A stretch of 32,898 bases of DNA, from the IMG/VR virus record IMGVR_UViG_3300031974_002951, positions 1-32,898 of that record. One strand, given 5' to 3'. The stretch's first letter is position 1. Every line of letters starts with the position of its first letter. This document shows, piece by piece, positions 16,219-25,200 of this stretch. A program made the position numbers and the translations under genes. The notes beneath the pieces were generated by a model. The model was not told where the DNA came from, searched no databases, and saw only the letters and a list, made by a program, of their open reading frames with translations. The stretch comes from a virus.

Positions 16219-19200
16219 ACGAGACGGAAGAGCTGATGGCACTGGTCCCCGAGGGGATGTTCGCCAATGCAAGTGAGTTGCAATCTTTCATCGACCAGCA
16301 GGGTATGCGGGGCGTCTACGACCTGATTCCCTCTGGCATGTTCGCTGACGTCACCGAGCTAGAGGAGGCGTTTGGCTCAAAAAAAAAAGAACCTTCACCC
16401 TCGGAGGTTATGCCGTCACTATCTCCCGAAGAGGTGGCGGCAGGCGTGCAAGAGGCGGTTGGTGCCGTTCCCTTTGGCGCCGAGCCCAATCCGTTTGCTC
16501 CTGACGACCCGTACGGATACACGCAAGACGCCCCCATCCAGACGCGGGTGGAGGCGGTCCGTGAGGTAGACACCGACTTCAAGCCCATCGCCGATACTGA
16601 GTCTACGCGCGTAGACATCAAAGGTCCCGGAGAGAAGATTGAAGAGCCCGAGCCAGAGCAGGACCAGTTCTTCGAGATGTCGATGGCGGCGGTTACGCCC
16701 GACCTCATCGATGCCCCCGACGATAGGGATACGGCCAAGGAATTGAACTATCAGTTCGGGCGCTATGGCTTTGAGTTTACCACTACGCCCCTCGACTTCC
16801 ACGACCAAGTCACGGTAAAGGCGGCCAACGGGAATGAGATTACGGTCAACCTCGACCCGGTGCTGGATATTGGAAAAGAGGAAGAGACCGAAAAGCTCCG
16901 CGATTTCCTGCGCAAAAACAAGATGCAGAGCGAGGCCCTGACTCGCGCCGAGGAGGGCTACAAGGAAGCTCGCATGCAGTTCGGTACGCGGGAGCAGATT
17001 GACCAAGAGGTTACGCGCATCAATACCGCAGAAAACGACTTCCGCAATCTGGTCAACTCCTACGCCGCTCGCAAGGATGCCATCGAGCAGAAGCACGCGG
17101 GGCTACTGAAGTACACTCAGGAGTACCTCGACGCCAACCCCAATGAGTTTGAGGCGTACAAGGCCGCGTTCAAGATGTACCAAGACGATATGGCCACCCT
17201 CGAGGAGGACCGTATCAAGCTTATGGGCATGGGCGACGACCTCGAGTATCAAGTGGAGGAGCTCAACCGCGCCGCTGGCGAGTTCGTCAAGCTCAAGGCA
17301 GAGCAGTCTACCGTCCTTGGATTTAGCCGTGAAGCCTTGTCTCGTGGTACGGCTGGCATGTTTGGAGAGCCGGTCAGTCAACTCATTGACATCGTGTCTC
17401 AAGTCATGCCGCTCGGCTCCGGCCGTGGGTATGAGCAGAAGTTCATCGACATCGCTCAGGGCATGGGGCTGGAGGACATCCCCGAGGCTTTGACTACGGA
17501 GGCGCCGGAAGGGTCGCGCCCCGGCGACGAAGCGTATACACAGTGGCTTAGGACCTATCGCAAAACGTACGACGATTGGTACGACAGCCTGCCCAAGCAG
17601 CGTATTGATGAGGTACGCGATGAGATGCGCGACCAGATGGCGAAGGGCCTGAAGTACAACCCGGAGATGGGGGGCATGGTAGACGCCGCCTACGAGGGCG
17701 TATACCGTACCCTCGGCGACCGCAAGTTCAACGAGGAGGCGTACGCCAAAGCGCAAGAAAGCTTCTTGGGTCGTACCGCCCTGTCTTTGCTGGAGTCGGT
17801 GCCCGCGTTCATTGGGCGCCCCGGGGGGAGTGCGGCCGTGAAAGCTGCGTCTCGCTTTGCGCGGATGGAGAATCAGGTTGCAGGACAGGTGGACCGAGAG
17901 TTCCGTGCCGACCCTGAGCTGGCCAAGGTGAGCGAAGAAGAGAAGCTTGTTCTCAAGAAGGGTATCGGCATTGTCGTTGGTGCATTGGAGCAGTTTGGTT
18001 TCCGTAACGCATTGGGCCGCAGTGGTGTTGTCAATAGCATCTTGATGCGCGCCATCAACAAGGCTCCGGTAGGCGTCAAGGGTAAGGCTTTCCGCGACCT
18101 TGTACAGCAGGAGATTAAGAGTGCGGCCGCTCGTGGCTTAATCGCTACGGGTACGGCAGCTTTGGGTGAGGCTGAGACGGAGTTCGTACAGACCTATGCT
18201 GAGGTCGGAGCCAAAGACATCTACAACGCCATGAAGGGCAAGGAGATGTTCAAGGAGGCCGACACGTTTTCCAAGGAGACGTTCTTCCAAGCCATGGAAG
18301 CTGCGGCCAGTGGAGCTATCGGAGGTGCGGTCTTGGGCGTACCCGGAAGTATTGCGGCTGCCTCTACGACCTACGACTTCACCAAGCTCGACGATGCCAC
18401 GATGGCTACGTTCGAGTTCTTGGCCAACCCCGGCAACCGTGGTGCGAGCAAGCAGATGTTCGTCACCGACCTGAAGAACAAGGTCAACCGTGGTGAGCTG
18501 ACCGGACAGCAGGCCAAAGAAGCTGAGGCCAACTACGAAAAGGTGGTGCAGGCATACGACGGTATGCGCGAGGTGGAGGGTATGACCATGGAGGAGAAGA
18601 AGCAGGTGCTGGGACTGGAGGTCCGGCGCCAAGAGCTGCTCCGCCGCAAGGAGGCTACGGCAGCTCCGTTCCAAGGCCGTATAGACAGAGAGATTTCAGA
18701 CCTAAACCTAAAGATTCAAGATGCCCTTCAAGAGCGAGAAGCAGCGCCGGTGGATGTGGGCGAACGAGCCCGAGCTGGCGAGAGAGTGGACGAAGAAGTA
18801 CGGGAAGAAGAAGCCGTCGTTACTCCGGAAGCGGAAGAAGAAGTAATCCCCGAGGCCGCCGCAGCCACAAACCAAGACCGCAGGGCGTATGACGGTGGAA
18901 CCCTCGAGGCCCCGCGTCTGGAGCAACTGCTCAGTGGCGTAGCCGATAAGCTACGTGCCAAGGGGCGTATGACCGCGTTCCAGTCCCGGCTCCTGACCGA
19001 GAATCGGGAGCGGGTGGACACGCTGGTCGAGCTCAAAGACAGGGCCGAGGCCGAGGCGTTGCGCGAAGAGGCCGCGTTGGACGAGACGGTAGAGACGCTG
19101 GCTCCGAACGTAGAGTCACGCCGTGTCACTACAGTGGACCTGAACCCCATCCAAGAGCGGGTGGTATCGCGGGCGCAAGCTGCGGCGAAAGCGGTGTCTC

Positions 19201-22200
19201 AGGTCGCACCGAACGTCAAGTTCGTACTGCACGAAACGACGGCTCAGTACAATCGCGCTACTGGATTTACGGGCGGTGGCGTATTCACCGACGGAACCGT
19301 ACACATCAACCTCGAGCGTGCCGACAACCGTACCGTAGCTCACGAGACGCTGCACGCGATTATGCTCAGCGCCGACGGTATGACCCTCCCCGTGGCGCAG
19401 CAGGTGACCAAGCGTATGGCCACCTCGTTGAGCAAGTCCTTGGACAAGGGCACCGAGCTGAAGAAGCGGCTCGATAAGTTCATTGCCCGGTACGACGAAA
19501 ACGTCCGCGACGAAGAGAAGGTAGCCGAGCTGTTCGGGTATATGGCTGACGGATATGCCAACCTCGAGGCCCCACAGAAGAGCCTCATCCGCAGGTACGT
19601 AGAGAGGATTGCCGAGACCTTTGGCGTCAAACTCCCTTCGGGCTGGGGTCAGCAGGACCAAGACGTCATCGACTTCCTCAACACCGTGTCACGCAAGGTC
19701 GCTGCCGGCGAGGTCATCACCGAGGAGGAGGTGGCCGTCACTCGTGCAACGAGGGAGGAGCAACGCGCCAAGACGGACGAGAACCTCCGCGCTGCCGAGC
19801 AGCGGGTGGCTGACTTCTCCGACGAGCAGCTTCAGGCCATGGCTGACGAGGGGGTTATCTTCCACTTTGGCCCGGTTGACATTACGAGGGTCATACCGGA
19901 GAAGCTCAAGCGATTTGGTTTGGGTTATGGATTCTACTTCACCGACTACGCCCTCGAGGACTCTGTCTTCAGGAGTCTGGGAGAAAGGGTGACGATGGCC
20001 GACTCCAACGAGTTGAACCTGCTCGATGGGGATACAGCGATTACTGAGGAGCAAGCCAAGGCCCTGCGTAGTGCAGCCAAGACCGAGTTGCAGGAGGCTG
20101 AGGAGTACGGAGACGACCTTGGTTTTGAGGAGAGCCAAGTGCTAATGTCCATCGCAGAGACGAGGGCAGGGGAGCAGTGGTATGCGTACTTCACCTCCAG
20201 CTTGGACGACAACAGAAAGGTTGAGTCCGAACTGACCGACGAGCAAAAGGCAACTGCCGCTCGATTGGTACAGGAGATGCTGGGCTTCGACGGAGTGACC
20301 TATGGTAGTGACCAAAGGAACACCGGCGTCATCACTTCCGCTTGGAACTTCAACAAGCTCAACCGCGCCATCATTCCGCCGACCCGCGCCGCAGAGCAGC
20401 GGGTGGACATCAAGACCGATGGAACAAGCATTGACATTGAAGGCAATGAGCCAGTCAAGGCTGGGCAGATTAGCCCCACGGTAAGAATTGATGCCACTGA
20501 AAAGAGGGACGCATCCCTTGAGGACGACTTCCGTCTTGACGATATCGACGGGACCATCACGTCTCGCGCCTCTGCTGCCGTAGGTACCGCTAGGCGACTG
20601 GCGTCAGGCAAAGTCGTGTATACCAAAGATGGCGTCAAGTACACCATCGAGCTGCCGTATGAGAACAAGAGACTGCTATCGCTCCTGAATCGCAGGAGCA
20701 ATGCCGTTGCTGCCGTAAAGGGAAGCACCGATAAAGCCAAAGCGAAGAGGGCGAAGCTGCTGGAGCGCGTCAAGGAGACCACCAACGAAATCCTTTCCGA
20801 TGCGGTGGAGGTGATGACGCAGAACATCCTCGCCGTCTACGACACGCTGACCCCAGAGTTTGTGGCGGCGTCGAAGGAGTGGTACGTAGGGGCCAACAGG
20901 GTAGCGAACCGCATGGCGGAAATCTATGGCGTTACTGTAGAGGAAGCCGCCGGAGTTCTTGCTGCCCTTAGCCCGCAGAACGATTGGTTTAACAACATCG
21001 CTGTTGCTGAGCGCACGTTCGAGGTTTTGGAAAACCACTCAGACACGCCGTTCTCGGAAGAGATATTCAGGAAGGCATACGAAGCCAACACGCAGCGCGG
21101 CAAGCCGAGCAAGTGGGCGCTACTTCTGGCGGAGACGTTCGAGCAGTATGGCGGCATGACGCTCAACGAGATGGAGGCTCAAGGGGTACCGGTAACTGTG
21201 CAGACCAACCTCTTGCGTGCCATAGACCAAGCTATGTATCCCGGCAATGTGCTGATGACTACGCCCGATGGCGACTTCATTGGTTTCGATAGCACCCCGA
21301 TACGTTGGAGCTCTCCGGTAGAGATAGCCAAGGCTATGGACATGTACCGCAACCCCTCGATAGAAAATATCCGAGAGCAATTGGGCGGGGGAAACAAGGT
21401 CCGGAACTTCTACAACAATATCGTAGACCCCAACTCTACCAGTCCATATGTCACCGCCGATACCCACGCTGCTTCGGTGGCGCTGGGCATCCCTATGTCC
21501 GCCAATGATGCCGGCGGCTTTGGTGTGTTCAAGGGTGGGCGCGGTATAGAGTATGCGCTCATCAAAGAGGCGTACATCAACGCAGCAGAGATAGCTGGAA
21601 TACTGCCACGCGAGATGCAATCCATTACTTGGGAGGCACAGCGCACGGGCATCAACAACAAGAACCGTACTGCATCTGAAATCAAAGCCAATGTTGAACT
21701 GCTCAAGCGGTTGCTCAACGACGAAACACTAACGCCATATGAAAGGACAAGACGAATCATCGCCGAGAACCCAAGCGAAAACCCCGGGTGGGCAACAAGC
21801 AGAGGAATTGAAGCGCAACTATCTGACTTACTCGAAGGCATTGAAGCTCAAGCCGAATCAAGAGGACGCGAAGTTCTTTCTCTACGGAGAGGCGCCGGAA
21901 GAGACGTGGGAGACGCCGCTGCCCGAGTGGGTGAACCGGCTGCCGAAGAAGGCGCCCGTGAGCAGGCGCGTGCGCGAGCTGCTGAGCAACGCGTAGCCGA
22001 CGTAGTAGAGCGGTACAAGTTCCGTCCGGACGGAAGCTTGATTGGGGACAGCCGCCTTGCGGCGGAGCTGGGCCGGAACCTTGAACGCTATGGCTTTGGT
22101 GTAGAGCAGTTCGGGGACCGCATGAACCGGTTCTTCATCGTCGATGCTGACGGACGACGCGTAGACCCGAAGAAGCTGGTTGCCGAAGACCGTGCCGACG

Positions 22201-25200
22201 AGCGCGAAGAGATGCAAATGCGGGCCGAAGAGCGAGCCGCACAAGAGGCGCGCGAGCTGGCCGAGCGGGAGCAGGAGCTGTTCGAAACCGAAGAGGCACC
22301 GTTCCTTGAGACCATCTTCCCCGAGTCAGACCTGCCCGCTAGGGAACAGAAGGACGACCTCGATAAGTCGGGCCCCACAGAACTCGACCGACTGGTGGCA
22401 TACGCCAAGGAGCGCGGATACTCCAACGCCGCTATCCTCCTCGCCCGACCCGAAGCGCAGGACGCAATCGATGCCTACGAGGAATCCGAGAAGCGGATGC
22501 TCAAGGAACTCAACGGGGTCATCAAGATGGCGCAAGCCCGAACTGATTTCACTCCCAAGCGTGTCCTAGAAAGTGCATTAATATATCTGCAAGGCTCCAA
22601 GTTCTACGCTGACGCTACCGACTTAGGCCGAGAGCTTATGGTGCGTGGCCTCAGGGAGAAGCTCGGCGTGAGGGAGAAGCGTGCCCCATCAGCCAAGCGG
22701 ATTGTCTCGGGACCGGTAGAGCGGGTGACGCTGACCGTAAGGGAGGCGCTCAACAACCAGCTCAAGTCCGAAGCGCGTGGCGCAAGGGCCGCTGCGGCGG
22801 CATCTAAGGCAGTGCTGAAGCAGATGGCTGCCGATATCACCGAGTTGCAGCGCGAGGGCAAAATCACCGCCAAGCAGGCCGCGACAGTAATCAGGAGGTT
22901 CGCGTCCGTAAACGTATTCAACCCCGTTGCGGTAGACAACTTCCTTGACTACATGGCCAAGGTGTTCGCCGACGCAGAGTATGCCAACGACATGGCTCGC
23001 CTGCGGAAGATGCGTCCCACGGCAAAGAAGAACGTGAAGCGGAAGCTGGGTCGCCAGCCGGAGCTCATCTCCGATATCCTGACCGTACTGGCCATAGACC
23101 CGACGCGCATCCCCGTCGATACGCTGCCACAGTACCGCAACCTGCTCGATATCATGAGCAAGCGCCGCGCCGTACTGGAGCTGCCCGATATCCAAGACTT
23201 GGTGTCTGACGTAAAGTCTATCCTCGATGCCGTCAACGAAGAGCAGTCGCTGGCCGATGAGTTGGCCGACATCTTCGAGGCGTTTGACGCCAAGGTGCCG
23301 ACCAAGGCTGGTGGCATCAACTTCAACGAGACGCTCAAGGCCATGGTAGCAGCCGAGGTCATCACCGACGCTGACGCTACCCTGATGCGGAAGTACAAGA
23401 GCGATATCGTCGATACGTCCCGCGCAGAAAAGACAGAAGAGCAACTCGAGGTAGAGGCCGAAGAGATGCGGTCCATCATCCGTGGTTCGGAGCTGAGTAT
23501 CAATAGGCTCGGCACCCGCCTCGATAGGGACGCGGCACGGAAGTTCGAGAAGCTGCTCAAAACCGAAGCCGTAAACGAGCTCAACAACAGGCAGCTCGAG
23601 AACCTGCTTCGCGTAATCGATAACATCAACAACGGGTACCTGACCCACTCCGCGCAACTGGCCATCGAAAGGATGGAAGCGAAGAACCGGGCACGCTCGT
23701 TGAACGAGGCGCTCAAAGGCGCCAAGCTAAATACCATCCGAGAAATCGGTGGCGCCCTGACCAACGTAAAGGACGCAAGGTTGGGAGCTATCGTACGCAA
23801 TCCGCTGGAGCTCATAGACCAAGTGTTTGGGAACTTCAAGACCACGCCCATCTATGACGCTACGCTCCGTCCCATCGCGGAGGCGGCAGCAGCCATGATG
23901 ACCGAGAAGGGGAAGATTGGTGAGCGGCTGACCCAAGCGCAGATTGCTGTGGCCAAGTCCCACAAGCGGAACCCGAACGCCATCGTACGGTCCAAGTACT
24001 TGATGACGACGTACCTGTTGCAGCTCGAGCACGAGTCGAACCCCGGCAACAAGCAGACGCCGTCGGCTATGGCGTTCCTCGATGCCACCATCAACGCGGC
24101 AGAGGACGGAACCACAACCAAGTACAACGCAGCCGATATCGGAATCCTGAAGGGCATCAAGGACAAGTACACCAAAGGGAAAGAGATTGACGCTGAGGCC
24201 ATCTACAGTGACTTCAACGCCGCCGAGCGGAACGCACTGAAGACCGTCCAAGAAATCAACCTCGAGCTGACCCCGAAGGCAGAGTTCGCCTCTTCCGTTA
24301 TCCGTGGTGCAGCCATCGAGCCGATACTCAACTACCTGCACCATAGCGTTCTGCCAGACGAGAGCCTGCGCACGCAGAAGACTGACGCGCTGCGCCTATC
24401 CGAGGCATACAACCAGCGTATGCGGCCTTCGACGCGGGCCAAAACTTTCGTAGACCGGACCGCAGGGGCCAAGCCCATCGAGTTCGATATCATGGCTACA
24501 GTAAACCGTGGTGCGAACCAGACGCTGACCGACTTCTACCTTACCGAGCCCATCCGTACCGCACGGAAGGCGCTGAACGAAACAGAGACGGACAACAAGG
24601 AGGTGTTGCGCTCCATCACTAATGCCGTAGACGGAGCCGTACGCAACGCACTGGAGCGGTCGGTGACGACGAGCAACCTCGCAGAGAAAGCCCTCGACCT
24701 TGTCGCCAAGCAGGGATACCGGACCATGCTGGCCAGTATCCCGAGGTTTGCGTCGGAGCTTATCTCCAACCTGAGCTATGTGGCTTTGGCTGACCCCGCC
24801 GCGTTTGAGCAGGGCATCAAGTACCGCGACTACTTCGGTGTCGACGGAGCCGATATCATGACCAACGTGGGTAGCGCGCAGACCAAGAGGGTATACCCCT
24901 CCGAGAGGCTGAGCGGAAGGATGGTCGATACATCCATCATGTCTGGCCACATGGGGTCGGCAGGGTCTCGAGCTGGCCGCGAGTCGCTCAACTCGATGGG
25001 GCAGATGCTCAACTACGCCCAAGAGTATCCCAACGCTGTGGCGTTGGTTGCCGATGGCCTTATCTCCACACCGGATAAGCTGATTATGCGCCCCCTCTGG
25101 TTTGGAGCTTTCGCCAAAGCCTTCAAGGCCGAGACGGGACGGGACGTAGACTACGACGCCATAGCTCGTAACGACGAGGCGTATATGACTGAGTTCGCAG

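Noticed and set aside
18768-18800. Possible fourth linker repeat (RAGERV, around residue 853)
   Set aside because: It is one residue shorter and only partly similar to RAAEQRV, and it lies in the stretch overprinted by the 41-aa gene, so the likeness is probably chance.
19609-19992. 127-codon frame in the same +1 register as the nested genes
   Set aside because: Ser/Arg/Thr/Pro-rich shadow composition, and the giant frame here encodes the clean zincin/ART-like region. Unlike the two accepted nested genes, it shows no shift of the codon signature.
22689-23657. 322-codon open frame opposite the giant gene
   Set aside because: Antisense shadow of a G/C-ending coding frame; there is no start context and no recognisable domain.
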